This document shows positions 36,940 to 45,239 of a DNA stretch of 64,000 nt, in pieces. A program made the translations under genes and the position numbers. Origin of the DNA: Pseudomonas sp. LS1212 (GTDB taxonomy: Bacteria > Pseudomonadota > Gammaproteobacteria > Pseudomonadales > Pseudomonadaceae); contig NZ_CP102951.1 in the NCBI RefSeq assembly GCF_024741815.1, positions 4,354,001 to 4,418,000 on the forward strand. The letters are read 5' to 3'. Within the stretch, counting starts at the first letter, position 1. Every line of letters begins with the position of its first letter. The notes under the pieces are model-generated. The model searched no databases. It saw only the letters and a list, made by a program, of their open reading frames with translations, and was not told the origin of the DNA.

Positions 36940-37434
36940 ATGCCCGAGCTACTCAATTCCCGCGTCGAAACCTGTTTCCAGCAAGCCGAAGCCTTTTTCA
37001 ATCGCCCCTTCAAGCGCGCGCAAGTCAGCCTCAAGCTGCGCGGCCAAAAGGCCGGGGTCGCCCATCTGCACGAGAACCTGCTGCGCTTCAACCCGCAACT
37101 GTACCGTGAGAACCGCGAAGACTTCCTCAAGCAGACCGTGGCCCACGAAGTGGCGCACCTGGTGGCTCATCAATTGTTCGGCGACAGCATTGCGCCCCAT
37201 GGCGAAGAGTGGCAGCTGATCATGCGCGGCGTTTACGAACTGCCGCCCCTTCGCTGTCATAACTATGCGGTTAAACGGCGCAGCGTGACCCGTTATATCT
37301 ATCGCTGCCCGTGTGATGGCAGTGATTTCGCGTTTTCGGCGCAGCGTCATGGGTTGGTGCATCAGGGGCGGCGGTATTTGTGCCGGCGTTGCCGGCATAC
37401 GTTGGTGTTCAGCGGGGAGACCCGGGTTGAATAA
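36940..37434 (+). CDS. sprT: SprT-type zinc metalloprotease
   Basis: This 164-residue protein of the SprT family resembles a minimal zinc protease. The zinc site is QTVAHEVAHLVAHQLFG with a third ligand likely at HGEEW. A C-terminal zinc ribbon with four Cys, YRCPCDG and LCRRCRH, matches the SprT-like zinc-ribbon domain. The start is the ATG at 36940 (MPELLNSRVETCF). A GTG four codons earlier is possible. A strong terminator follows at once, so the gene is probably monocistronic. Its substrate is unknown; the eukaryotic relative SPRTN cleaves DNA-protein crosslinks. Confidence 0.92.
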   Translation: MPELLNSRVETCFQQAEAFFNRPFKRAQVSLKLRGQKAGVAHLHENLLRFNPQLYRENREDFLKQTVAHEVAHLVAHQLFGDSIAPHGEEWQLIMRGVYELPPLRCHNYAVKRRSVTRYIYRCPCDGSDFAFSAQRHGLVHQGRRYLCRRCRHTLVFSGETRVE

Positions 37435-37447
37435 GCGGCGCCCATAA

Positions 37448-37473
37448 AAAAACCCATCCGGAGATGGGTTTTT
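37448..37473. terminator. Rho-independent terminator
   Basis: A perfect stem AAAAACCCATC / GATGGGTTTTT with the loop CGGA. It terminates sprT and, in the other direction, dctA. Confidence 0.92.
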
Positions 37474-37486
37474 GTAGACCTTTAGA

Positions 37487-37530
37487 TCGCATCGCTGGCA
37501 AGCCAGCGATTGGCGCCCAACGGGCGCCCG
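37487..37530. repeat. REP-like palindromes downstream of dctA
   Basis: The palindrome ATCGCTGGCAAGCCAGCGAT at 37488 is a compact REP core. It is followed by GGCGCCCAACGGGCGCC, a second small hairpin. Confidence 0.75.
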
Positions 37531-37535
37531 TCTAC

Positions 37536-38858
37536 TTAGCGCGCAACACCCTCAGCCACACCCAGGTCATCGGTCGGACGCTCGTCAGAGATCGACGTGC
37601 CACCCGACGCCAGTTCAGCCTGCAGCTTGTCTTCGTCCAGCTCCTTGACCCACTTGGCCACGACCAGGGTAGCAACGCCGTTGCCGATCAGGTTGGTCAG
37701 GGCGCGCGCCTCGGACATGAAGCGGTCGATACCCAGGATCAGCGCCAGGCCGGCAACCGGCAGGTGGCCAACGGCGGACAAGGTGGCGGCGAGCACGATG
37801 AAGCCACTGCCGGTCACGCCTGCAGCGCCTTTGGAAGCCACCAGCAACACCAGCAACAGGGTGATCTGATGGCTGATGTCCATGGTGGTGTCGGTCGCCT
37901 GGGCGATGAACACGGCAGCCATGGTCAGGTAGATGGAAGTACCGTCGAGGTTGAACGAGTAACCGGTCGGGATAACCAGGCCGACGACGGACTTCTTCGC
38001 ACCCAGACGCTCCATTTTCACCAGCATGCGCGGCAGGGCAGATTCCGAAGAGGAAGTGCCCAGCACGATCATCAGCTCTTCACGGATGTAGCGAATCAGC
38101 TTGATGACGCTGAAGCCATGGGCACGGGCGATCCCGCCCAGCACCACCAGGATGAACACCACGCAGGTGATGTAGAAGCAGATCATCAGCTGGCCCAACT
38201 GCACCAGCGAGCCCACGCCGTATTGACCGATGGTGAACGCCATGGCGCCGAATGCACCTATCGGGGCGAGCTTCATGATCATGTTGATGATGTTGAACAT
38301 CACGTGGGCAAAGCGATCGATCAGGTCCAGCAGCAGCTTGCCGTAGGCACCCAGGCGATGCAGGGCGAAGCCGAAGATCACCGAGAACATCAGTACCTGG
38401 AGAATATCGCCATTGGCGAATGCGCCCACCACGGTGTTCGGGATGATATTGAGCAGGAAGCCAATGGTGGTCTGCTGGGCACCGGCGGCGGCATAAGCTG
38501 CAACGCTGCTGGCGTTCAGGGTGGTGACATCAATGTGCATGCCAGCGCCGGGCTTGACCACGTTGACCACGACCAGGCCGATGATCAGGGCGATGGTGGA
38601 GACGATTTCAAAGTACAGCAGCGCGTAACCGCCGGTCTTGCCGACCGACTTCATGTTCTGCATGCCGGCGATACCGCTGACCACCGTACAGAAGATGATT
38701 GGAGCGATGACCATTTTGATCAGTTTGACAAACCCGTCGCCCAGTGGCTTGAGCGCCACCCCTGTCTCGGGAGAGTAGTGGCCGAGCAGAATACCGATGG
38801 TGATCGCGATGATCACCTGGAAATACAGCGATTTGTAAATTGGCTGACGAGTCGTCAT
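37536..38858 (-). CDS. dctA: C4-dicarboxylate:cation symporter DctA
   Basis: DctA imports succinate, fumarate and malate with protons or sodium across the inner membrane. The protein has 440 residues from the ATG at 38858 (MTTRQPIYKSLYFQVIIAI). It has the membrane helices and re-entrant loops of the DAACS family. The hallmark motifs are LGTSSSESALPRML (serine-rich hairpin), VIPTGYSFNLDGTSIYLTMA and ASKGAAGVTGSGFIVLAATL. The promoter region carries a sigma-54 element and two palindromes, as expected for control by DctB/DctD; those regulators are not in this window. Confidence 0.97.
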   Translation of the reverse strand: MTTRQPIYKSLYFQVIIAITIGILLGHYSPETGVALKPLGDGFVKLIKMVIAPIIFCTVVSGIAGMQNMKSVGKTGGYALLYFEIVSTIALIIGLVVVNVVKPGAGMHIDVTTLNASSVAAYAAAGAQQTTIGFLLNIIPNTVVGAFANGDILQVLMFSVIFGFALHRLGAYGKLLLDLIDRFAHVMFNIINMIMKLAPIGAFGAMAFTIGQYGVGSLVQLGQLMICFYITCVVFILVVLGGIARAHGFSVIKLIRYIREELMIVLGTSSSESALPRMLVKMERLGAKKSVVGLVIPTGYSFNLDGTSIYLTMAAVFIAQATDTTMDISHQITLLLVLLVASKGAAGVTGSGFIVLAATLSAVGHLPVAGLALILGIDRFMSEARALTNLIGNGVATLVVAKWVKELDEDKLQAELASGGTSISDERPTDDLGVAEGVAR

Positions 38859-38988
38859 TTGTGATTTCCTCAAGTGTATCGCCGGGCATCAATAGCTTGA
38901 TGCGCACGACACCTAAAGCGCGAACCCTCCTGTACCCGGAGGGATTTGTTTTTTCGAGCTGCGCTGGGCAGTTCTGCAATGAGCTATC

Positions 38989-39003
38989 GCAAGGCGCGTG
39001 CCA
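38989..39003 (-). promoter_or_regulatory. Sigma-54 (-24/-12) promoter of dctA
   Basis: On the minus strand this reads TGGCAC-GCGCC-TTGC. It is a perfect match to the RpoN consensus TGGCAC-N5-TTGC with the right spacing. It lies about 130 bases before the dctA start and points at dctA. Confidence 0.93.
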
Positions 39004-39081
39004 CTTTGCAGAAAATCGACGCGAGCCAGGAAATCCGGCCGTTCGCGTTCTGGAGGAGGAGTATTTTCGGGGTGAGGCCTT

Positions 39082-39136
39082 GGCGGATTTCCGCCCATTG
39101 CATGAACAACTCCCCTGGCATTGGCGGATATCCGCC
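39082..39136. promoter_or_regulatory. Two palindromic enhancer sites for dctA (likely DctD sites)
   Basis: GGCGGATTTCCGCC (39082-39095) and the perfect palindrome GGCGGATATCCGCC (39123-39136) lie 79-147 bases upstream of the sigma-54 promoter. Their centres are 41 bp apart, four helical turns, so both face the same side. This fits paired enhancer sites for a DctD-type activator. The identity of the protein is inferred from the gene they serve. Confidence 0.78.
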
Positions 39137-39167
39137 TTGCCCGGCGTACCGCCAATGAAGGTAAATC

Positions 39168-40514
39168 TCAGGCCGAGCGGAATCTCACGCGAAAGGCTGC
39201 GCCACCCAGGGGTGAGTCCCCAAGGGTCAGGCGAGCGTCGTAGCTTTCGATGATGTCCTTGACCACCGCCAAGCCGATGCCCTGCCCCGGATTCTGCCGG
39301 TCAAGCCGCTCGCCGCGCTTGAGGATGCGTGCTCGCTGGCTTTGCGGCACACCGGGCCCGTCGTCTTCGACACAGAGTTCGATGCCCTCGGGCAACCGTT
39401 GCAAGCTGATGCTGACCTCGCCCAGGCACAGGCGGTAAGCGTTTTCCAGCAGGTTACCGAGCATTTCGAGCAAGGCCCCCTGCTCCATCGGCACCTGCCC
39501 ATTGAGCGGAATATCGAAGCTCACCTTGACCTGCTTGTCTCGATAAACCTTGTCCAGGGTGTTGCACAGGCTCTCGACCACCGGCCGCAACACGACTTGA
39601 TGGCGCACCAGCCCACTCTTGCGCAGGCTGGCGCGCTGCAGCTGATAGCCGATCTGCTGGCTCATGCGCTCGATCTGGGCTTGCAGAATGCGCGCCTGCT
39701 CCCTGTCTTCCGGGCGCTGGGCAATGGTCTCACTGACGCCTTGCAGCACTGCCAGCGGGGTTTTCAGGCTATGCGCCAGGTCCCCCAGCGAATCCCGATA
39801 GCGCCCGCGCTGCTCGCGCTCACTGTGCAGCAAGCGGTTGAGGGAGTCAGTCAGGCGCAACAATTCGCGAGGGTGCTCTTCGCTCAGGCCTTCACGAGCG
39901 CCGGACTCTACCTGGTCGAGCTCCAGGCTCATCTGCCGCAACGAGCGCAGGCCCCAGGTCATGCCGACCCAGAGCAGCAGCAACAAGGCGAGCAAGGCTG
40001 CGCCGAACCCCAAATAGAGCTTCTCGTTCAACCCGGACAACGTCATCTGATACTCGCGTATAGGCTGCAACGCGACAATGCTGAAGGCCGCCGTCTTGCC
40101 ACCCAGCAACTGGACCTCCACGTCATAGACAAAGAACTCTTCGCCATCGTCCTGACGGATGCGGGCGAACTCGTTGCCGCGGCCATCATAGCGCGGGGTG
40201 TAATTGATGTTTTCTTCGACCGTGGCGCGCGACCGCCAGACCAACGTGCCCTGGCGGTTGTAGATGTAGCCGAGCAGGCGACCATCCGGCAGGTCGAACT
40301 GCTCGTCCGGCAGCAGCACCGGCATTTGCAGGCTGCCATCCTCCACCCGCGCGGCCGATATCAGGGTTGTCACGTCCGAAGCCAGACGCTGCTCGATGGA
40401 CTCCTGCAACGCCAGGCTGAAAGCCCCCTGCAGCGCCGGCAGCAAGCCGAGCATGAACAGAAGCGCCAGCACCGCTGCCGCCAGCATCAAGCGCACGCGC
40501 AGCGATCGAATCAT
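39168..40514 (-). CDS. phoQ: PhoQ-type sensor histidine kinase
   Basis: PhoQ is the inner-membrane sensor for low Mg2+ and cationic peptides that phosphorylates PhoP. The protein has 448 residues. There are two membrane helices (about 10-30 and 165-190) with a periplasmic domain between them carrying the acidic stretch IRQDDGEEFFVYD. HAMP and the HisKA box LGDLAHSLKTPLAVLQ (phospho-His in AHSLKTP) follow. The ATPase has NLLENAYRLC, DDGPGVP and GQGIGLAVVKDI. The gene order oprH-phoP-phoQ is that of P. aeruginosa. It overlaps phoP by four bases. Confidence 0.94.
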   Translation of the reverse strand: MIRSLRVRLMLAAAVLALLFMLGLLPALQGAFSLALQESIEQRLASDVTTLISAARVEDGSLQMPVLLPDEQFDLPDGRLLGYIYNRQGTLVWRSRATVEENINYTPRYDGRGNEFARIRQDDGEEFFVYDVEVQLLGGKTAAFSIVALQPIREYQMTLSGLNEKLYLGFGAALLALLLLLWVGMTWGLRSLRQMSLELDQVESGAREGLSEEHPRELLRLTDSLNRLLHSEREQRGRYRDSLGDLAHSLKTPLAVLQGVSETIAQRPEDREQARILQAQIERMSQQIGYQLQRASLRKSGLVRHQVVLRPVVESLCNTLDKVYRDKQVKVSFDIPLNGQVPMEQGALLEMLGNLLENAYRLCLGEVSISLQRLPEGIELCVEDDGPGVPQSQRARILKRGERLDRQNPGQGIGLAVVKDIIESYDARLTLGDSPLGGAAFRVRFRSA

Positions 40515-41188
40515 CGGCAGCGCTCGGTGAACAGATAACCCAGGCCACGCACCGTATCGATCGGCTTGAAACCGCTGGCGCCTTCAAGCTTTCGGCGCAG
40601 ACGCCCAACCAGCACTTCGATCACGTTCGGATCACGTTCGTCATCGTCGGGGTAGAGTTGCTCCATCAAGCGATCCTTGGCCACCACCTGTTGGTGATGA
40701 CGCATCAGGTACTCCAGGATCCGGTATTCGTAAGCAGTCAACCCCAGCGGCTGATCCTCGAGCACGGCCTGCTTGCGATTGAGGTCGAGCACCAGGGGGC
40801 CGGCAACGATGGTCGACTGGGTGAATCCGCTGGAGCGGCGCAGCAAGGCATTGAGGCGTGCCTCCAGCTCTTCGAACTGAAAGGGTTTGACCACATAGTC
40901 GTCGGCACCCGCTGCCAGGCCCTCGACCTTGTCCTGCCAGTTGCCTCGGGCCGTAAGGATCAATATGGGGAAACTCTTGCCTCCCGAACGCAGTTGCCGG
41001 ATCAGATCCAGCCCGCCCATGCCCGGCAAGCCCAGGTCGATCACCGCCAGGTCATGATTGAATTGTTCGGCTTGATAAAGTGCTTCTTCGGCATTGGCCA
41101 CTGCTTCGACCACATGCCCGCTTTCCGTCAGACGGCTCCGTAGGTGATGACGCAACAGCGCCTCATCTTCTACCACCAGCAGTTTCAT
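40511..41188 (-). CDS. phoP: PhoP-type response regulator
   Basis: PhoP is an OmpR-family DNA-binding regulator that, once phosphorylated by PhoQ, activates Mg2+-starvation and lipid A modification genes. It has 225 residues from the ATG at 41188 (MKLLVVEDEALLRHHL); a few upstream codons are not used. The receiver has VVEDE, the acceptor Asp in DLAVIDLGLPGMGG and Lys in DDYVVKPFQ. The winged helix shows LTAYEYRILEYLMRHH and DPNVIEVLVGRLRRKLEG. It sits between oprH and phoQ and overlaps phoQ. Confidence 0.95.
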   Translation of the reverse strand: MKLLVVEDEALLRHHLRSRLTESGHVVEAVANAEEALYQAEQFNHDLAVIDLGLPGMGGLDLIRQLRSGGKSFPILILTARGNWQDKVEGLAAGADDYVVKPFQFEELEARLNALLRRSSGFTQSTIVAGPLVLDLNRKQAVLEDQPLGLTAYEYRILEYLMRHHQQVVAKDRLMEQLYPDDDERDPNVIEVLVGRLRRKLEGASGFKPIDTVRGLGYLFTERCR

Positions 41189-41250
41189 AACGCTCTCCAG
41201 GCCCCGTCCCACGACAATTCATCGTGCAAACGCCTTGTTACAACATAATC

Positions 41251-41289
41251 GCGCCAAACCTGCCGGCCCATTGCCTGCAGGTTTGGCGC
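41251..41289 (-). terminator. Hairpin between oprH and phoP, likely attenuator
   Basis: GCGCCAAACCTGC (41251-41263) pairs perfectly with GCAGGTTTGGCGC (41277-41289). It lies just downstream of the oprH stop. There is no long T run, so it may reduce, rather than end, read-through from oprH into phoP-phoQ. Confidence 0.7.
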
Positions 41290-41303
41290 AAGGCCGAAAC
41301 GAC

Positions 41304-41906
41304 TTAGAAGGCGTAGTTGGCCGACAGGTAAGTCTGCGCGCTGCTGTTGAGCTGCAGCGAACCCAGCTTGCTGCCACTGTGTTCGTTGACTTCAGTACTG
41401 GCATTACTGCGCAGGTAACGATAACCCAGTTCTACCGAAACGTTCTGCGCGACCTGCTGCAGCACGCCGACCTGCGCACCGATGGCGTAACCGGTGTTGG
41501 TATCGCGGCTGTAGCCCGAAGACTCCTGGGACAACCTGGCCACACCCAGGCTACCGCCGCCGAACAGTTTGGTGCTGGCAGTGACCGGAACGAACATATC
41601 GTAGCTGCCCAGCAGGTTTTCCTGACGCAGTTTCAAGCCGTTGTGACTTCCGGAAACATTGTCGTATGTCGCGTAGTAGCGGCCTTCCTTGTTCTGCTGA
41701 CCGAGACGCACGCCCCAGGTGCCTTCCTTGTTGATGATGCCGTCGGCATTGGGATTTTGCAGATTGGTGTTGAGCAGGCTGGATTTCTTGACCTTGTCGC
41801 TGGTCTGACCATAGGTGAGGCTGGCAAAAGTGCTGTCGTTGGCTTGTGCCACGGCGCTGGCACCAAGTACAGCCATCGCAAGAATCAGTTTGTTGATAGT
41901 TTTCAT
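41304..41906 (-). CDS. oprH: Outer-membrane protein OprH
   Basis: OprH is a small eight-stranded outer-membrane barrel that binds LPS and stabilises the membrane when Mg2+ is scarce. It has 200 residues from the ATG at 41906, with GGAG nine bases upstream. The signal peptide MKTINKLILAMAVLGASAVA ends before QANDSTF. The rest alternates barrel strands (GTWGVRLGQ, YATYDNVSG, LLGSYDMFVPVTAS, NVSVELGYRYLRS), and it ends in LSANYAF with the C-terminal Phe of outer-membrane proteins. It heads the PhoP-controlled oprH-phoP-phoQ operon. Confidence 0.95.
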   Translation of the reverse strand: MKTINKLILAMAVLGASAVAQANDSTFASLTYGQTSDKVKKSSLLNTNLQNPNADGIINKEGTWGVRLGQQNKEGRYYATYDNVSGSHNGLKLRQENLLGSYDMFVPVTASTKLFGGGSLGVARLSQESSGYSRDTNTGYAIGAQVGVLQQVAQNVSVELGYRYLRSNASTEVNEHSGSKLGSLQLNSSAQTYLSANYAF

Positions 41907-41967
41907 GAGGATTTTCTCCGCGCCAGGCGCTGTTGTTGGGTACGAAGCTAGGTTAAGCAAGGTGCCC

Positions 41968-42006
41968 TGAACCGCCCCTGAACCCACCCTGAACCCGGGC
42001 TGAACC
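41968..42006 (-). promoter_or_regulatory. PhoP box with four 11-bp spaced repeats upstream of oprH
   Basis: TGAACC on the plus strand (GGTTCA read toward oprH) recurs at 41968, 41979, 41990 and 42001. The spacing is exactly 11 bp. The known PhoP box is two (G/T)GTTTA half-sites with N5, the same period. Two overlapping boxes would be formed here, about 60-100 bases before the oprH start. Confidence 0.88.
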
Positions 42007-42047
42007 AAATCGACCGGGCTGAGGTGACTCTCATTGGAGGATCGACC

Positions 42048-42125
42048 ATGCGTTTCTTGCTCGCACTTGCCTTGATCGCCGCCAGCACCCTGGCCCAGGC
42101 CGCCATCAAGACCCATGCGCCAAGG
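42048..42125 (+). pseudogene. 5' stub of a secreted protein, probably a dienelactone hydrolase
   Basis: With a good GGAGG site, the ATG at 42048 encodes MRFLLALALIAASTLAQAA then IKTH. This is a signal peptide of the type seen on Pseudomonas dienelactone-hydrolase family proteins, which neighbour pcpS (PA1166 next to PA1165). The following sequence is not hydrolase-like. It passes into a REP-type palindrome (AAGGTCCGCAGGACCTT at 42121) and stays open in frame into pcpS. The body of the gene appears to have been deleted. The hydrolase identity is inference from synteny. Confidence 0.5.
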
Positions 42126-42269
42126 TCCGCAGGACCTTCCTGCGATCTGAAGAGCGCGACCGCTACGCGCTCGAGCGTCGCAGCGGCGCACCGAGCCTTC
42201 GGCAGCGGCTACAGCATTCTGCGCAAGCACATCTACCCAATCGTCACCGCGCACGGCAAAATGCCGACC

Positions 42270-42974
42270 ATGACTCAGCCCCTGCCCATCTGCTGCTCCG
42301 ACCTGCAACGCCACTGGCCCCTGCCCCAGCCACTGCCCGGTGCGGTCCTGGTCAGCTGCCGGTTCGATCCCGCCAGCCTTGCCAGCGATGATTTCCAGCG
42401 CAGTGGCATCGCGCAAACGTCCAGCCTGCAACGTTCAGTCGCCAAGCGTCAGGCCGAGTTCCTGGCCGGACGCGTCTGTGCCCGCGAGGCCCTGCGCCAA
42501 CTCGATGGGCGCGAGTACACCCCGGCCACCGGCGAGGACCGCGCGCCGGTCTGGCCGGCGACTATCAGCGGCTCGATCACCCACGGCACCGGCTGGGCCG
42601 CCGCCGTGGTGGCGCGCAAAACCGATTGCCAGGGCTTGGGGCTGGACATGGAAACCCTGCTCGGCGAAGAACGCGCTCAACGACTGGCCGCAGAAATCCT
42701 GCTACCCGATGAGCTGCAGCGCATGGCCGCAGACCGCGTGGCACTGACCGTCACCCTGACCTTCTCGCTCAAGGAGAGCCTGTTCAAGGCGCTCTATCCG
42801 ATCGTGCAGCAACGCTTCTATTTCGAGCATGCCGAACTGCTGGAATGGTCCGATGATGGCAACGCTCGCCTGCGCCTGCTCACCGACCTGTCGAGCGAGT
42901 GGCACCATGGGCGCGAGCTGAACGCGCAATTCTGCGTCGAGGGTCAGCGGTTATTGAGCCTGGTCAGCGTCTGA
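42270..42974 (+). CDS. pcpS: 4'-phosphopantetheinyl transferase PcpS
   Basis: PcpS transfers phosphopantetheine from CoA to carrier proteins of fatty acid and siderophore synthesis. It has 234 residues from the ATG at 42270 (MTQPLPICCSDLQRHWPLP), in line with P. aeruginosa PcpS. An ATG three codons earlier is possible. Motifs: KRQAEFLAGRVCAREAL, the RAPVWP and GSITHGTGWAAA stretch, metal ligands in GLGLDMETLL, and FSLKESLFKALYP with the catalytic Lys. The same frame is open to an upstream signal peptide, so a longer secreted fusion could be translated from 42048. It converges on the FhuF-like gene. Confidence 0.93.
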   Translation: MTQPLPICCSDLQRHWPLPQPLPGAVLVSCRFDPASLASDDFQRSGIAQTSSLQRSVAKRQAEFLAGRVCAREALRQLDGREYTPATGEDRAPVWPATISGSITHGTGWAAAVVARKTDCQGLGLDMETLLGEERAQRLAAEILLPDELQRMAADRVALTVTLTFSLKESLFKALYPIVQQRFYFEHAELLEWSDDGNARLRLLTDLSSEWHHGRELNAQFCVEGQRLLSLVSV

Positions 42975-42978
42975 AGCC

Positions 42979-43641
42979 TCATGGGCACAACGGGCAATGC
43001 TCGCAGTGCCCGACCCACTCCACCTGAAAGCTCAGGCAACAACTGCGCCGCTGACGGCGACCATCGTCCAGATAGCGCACGGCGCCATACAGTGGGCTGC
43101 CTGAGGATTCAAGCAGGCGCCGAGCCGGCGGCAATTCGCTGCCCAGCCGCTGCTCGAGCGCCACGATGCATTGCTCGAGATAGTCCCCGGCGTTGCCCCA
43201 CAACACCGCCGCCGACACGGCGCCATACTCACTGAGCGCGTCGATCACCGGCCGCAGATTGGCCTGGATCACCGACTCAAGCGCCGCGTCCCCGGCAACG
43301 CCGATCGCCAATGGCTTCAGCGCAACCGGCAAGCCGCGCTCATCCAGCGCAATGGCCACCTCGGCAAACCCCAGGGGCAATTGCCAGCCATGCATCAGCC
43401 GGGGCACCAGCAACGCAGGCCAGAACTGCATGAAATAGTACTTGGACCATTGCGACACCAGCACCGGCAACTGGCTGGGCATCAACTCCGGCCCATAGAC
43501 GTGCAGCAAGGTGCGATCGAGCCGTGCGGGCTGCAACAGCTCAGGCAAGCCCAGCACCGGCCGCGGATCGTCCGGCATCAACAAGCCCTTGAGCAGATCG
43601 GCAGCAGGCCCGGCATGCCAGTCGGGCGGTGCCTCACTCAT
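42979..43641 (-). CDS. FhuF-like siderophore-iron reductase
   Basis: This 220-residue cytoplasmic protein resembles the FhuF ferric-siderophore reductase. The [2Fe-2S] ligands are at the extreme C-terminus: CCLSFQVEWVGHCEHC, exactly CC-X10-C-X2-C. The middle contains the family-like VSQWSKYYFMQFWPALLVPR. It should release iron from imported hydroxamate siderophores by reduction. The gene is convergent with pcpS, whose product serves siderophore synthesis. It overlaps the start region of the downstream kinase gene by four bases, so both may share a transcript. Confidence 0.88.
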   Translation of the reverse strand: MSEAPPDWHAGPAADLLKGLLMPDDPRPVLGLPELLQPARLDRTLLHVYGPELMPSQLPVLVSQWSKYYFMQFWPALLVPRLMHGWQLPLGFAEVAIALDERGLPVALKPLAIGVAGDAALESVIQANLRPVIDALSEYGAVSAAVLWGNAGDYLEQCIVALEQRLGSELPPARRLLESSGSPLYGAVRYLDDGRRQRRSCCLSFQVEWVGHCEHCPLCP

Positions 43642-45239
43642 TTCTTGTCCTGATAACGCGGCCAGGCCAGGCTGAAACAGGCGCCACCGAGTGCCTCGCT
43701 CTTGCTGATCGAGGCGCGACCGTCATGCCAGTAGATGATCCGCCGCACGATGGACAAGCCCAGCCCATGCCCGCCCGAGGCGCGGGTGCGGCTGTCATCC
43801 AGGCGCAGGAAGGGGGTAAACAACTTCTCCCAGGCACTTTCCGGCACGCCCGGTCCATCATCCTCGACATCGACCCGGCAACGCTGTAGCCCCAGTTGAT
43901 AGCTCAGGCGCACCTGGGATTCGGCGTGGCGCATGGCATTGCTCACCAGGTTCTGCAGGGCCCGGTGCATATAACGCGGTTCGGCCTCGACCCAGGCGCC
44001 CTCTTCCCCGCCATGGCAAACCCCTCGCAGCACCTTCACATCGGCGCGCAACGGCGCCAGTTCGGAAATCACCTGATCGATCAGGGCATCGAGGTCGATC
44101 CGCTGAAAATGCAGAGCCGGCGCCCCCTGCTCCAGGCGGGCGTAGGTGAGCATCTCGTCCACCAGCTTGTCGAGCTCCTGAATGTCGTTATCCATGCCCG
44201 CCAGGTACTTTTCCCGGGACTTCTCATTATTGGCCGAGCCAATCATTTCCAGGCCAAAGCGCAACCGCGCCACGGGAGTGCGCAGCTCATGGGAAACCGC
44301 CCGCACCAGTTCGCGCTGGATCATCAACGAGCGCTGCAGGTGCTCGGTCATGCCATTGAAGGCCGCCGCCAACCGCCCGATCGAGTCGCCATCGCCCTCC
44401 GGTACGCGGGTGTCCAGGCTGCCCTGGGCAATGCGCGTGGCGGCCGACTCAAGGCCCAGCAAGCGCCGCTCCAACCGGCGAACCAACAGGTAGACGATCA
44501 ACCCGATCAGGCACAGGCCCAGCGCTGCGATCAAAATCAGCATCTGCGGTGGGTAAGGGTTCATCTGGTACAGCGGGCCGAGTTCCAGCACCCAGGGCGT
44601 ATCGACCATGCCGGCAAACACCCGGATCGAGTCGCCACCCTTGCCCAGCGCCATCACCGTGTCGCCTTCATCGACGCGGCGGCGCTGGTCCTCATCCATA
44701 TCGGCCTGTTCCAGGCTCACCAGTCGCAAGTCGAAACCGAAGCCCTTGTTCTTTTTCAGCTCTTCCAACCGCCTGGGTTGTTCACTGACCAGATAGCGCA
44801 CCAGTTCATCGACCAACAGGTAGATGGTCGCCCGCGCCAACTGCTCGCTGATCTGCTGCACCTCGCCGGTCAGCAGCAAGGGCTCTTGACCCACCTGACG
44901 CAAGACCTTGGCCGCATGCGGGCCGGTCTGCTCGACCAGCACCTGACCACGGGCCAGCTGGCTGCGTTGGCCATTCTCCAGGCGCGCCTGGTCGAAATGC
45001 TGCAAGGCCAAGGGGATTCCCAGCAGACGCTCCCAGATCACCAGCGAACGCTTGCGCTCGACCTCGGTCATGTGCGCGAGGTTGTCGGCCATCAGGGTAA
45101 AGGTGCCGTGGGCCAGCCGCTCGCGGTACTGATCGCTGCGCACTTCATTGAGCAGGTGCAGGCTGAGCACCCCAAGCACCGCGACCAGCACCAGCGCGGC
45201 AAGCATGCCGCCGTAGATGCGCAGAAAGATCGAGTTCAT
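43638..45239 (-). CDS. RstB-like sensor histidine kinase
   Basis: This 533-residue inner-membrane kinase has two membrane helices (about 8-28 and 235-257) and a large periplasmic sensor. HAMP and HisKA with LVRAVSHELRTPVARLRFG (His in SHELRTP) follow. The ATPase is complete: NLVSNAMRHA, DDGPGVPE and GGHGLGLSIVRRI. Layout and size match E. coli RstB and P. aeruginosa PA1158. The stop of its regulator gene is one base upstream of its ATG, so they form one operon. It is probably triggered by envelope conditions; the signal is unknown. Confidence 0.92.
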   Translation of the reverse strand: MNSIFLRIYGGMLAALVLVAVLGVLSLHLLNEVRSDQYRERLAHGTFTLMADNLAHMTEVERKRSLVIWERLLGIPLALQHFDQARLENGQRSQLARGQVLVEQTGPHAAKVLRQVGQEPLLLTGEVQQISEQLARATIYLLVDELVRYLVSEQPRRLEELKKNKGFGFDLRLVSLEQADMDEDQRRRVDEGDTVMALGKGGDSIRVFAGMVDTPWVLELGPLYQMNPYPPQMLILIAALGLCLIGLIVYLLVRRLERRLLGLESAATRIAQGSLDTRVPEGDGDSIGRLAAAFNGMTEHLQRSLMIQRELVRAVSHELRTPVARLRFGLEMIGSANNEKSREKYLAGMDNDIQELDKLVDEMLTYARLEQGAPALHFQRIDLDALIDQVISELAPLRADVKVLRGVCHGGEEGAWVEAEPRYMHRALQNLVSNAMRHAESQVRLSYQLGLQRCRVDVEDDGPGVPESAWEKLFTPFLRLDDSRTRASGGHGLGLSIVRRIIYWHDGRASISKSEALGGACFSLAWPRYQDKK

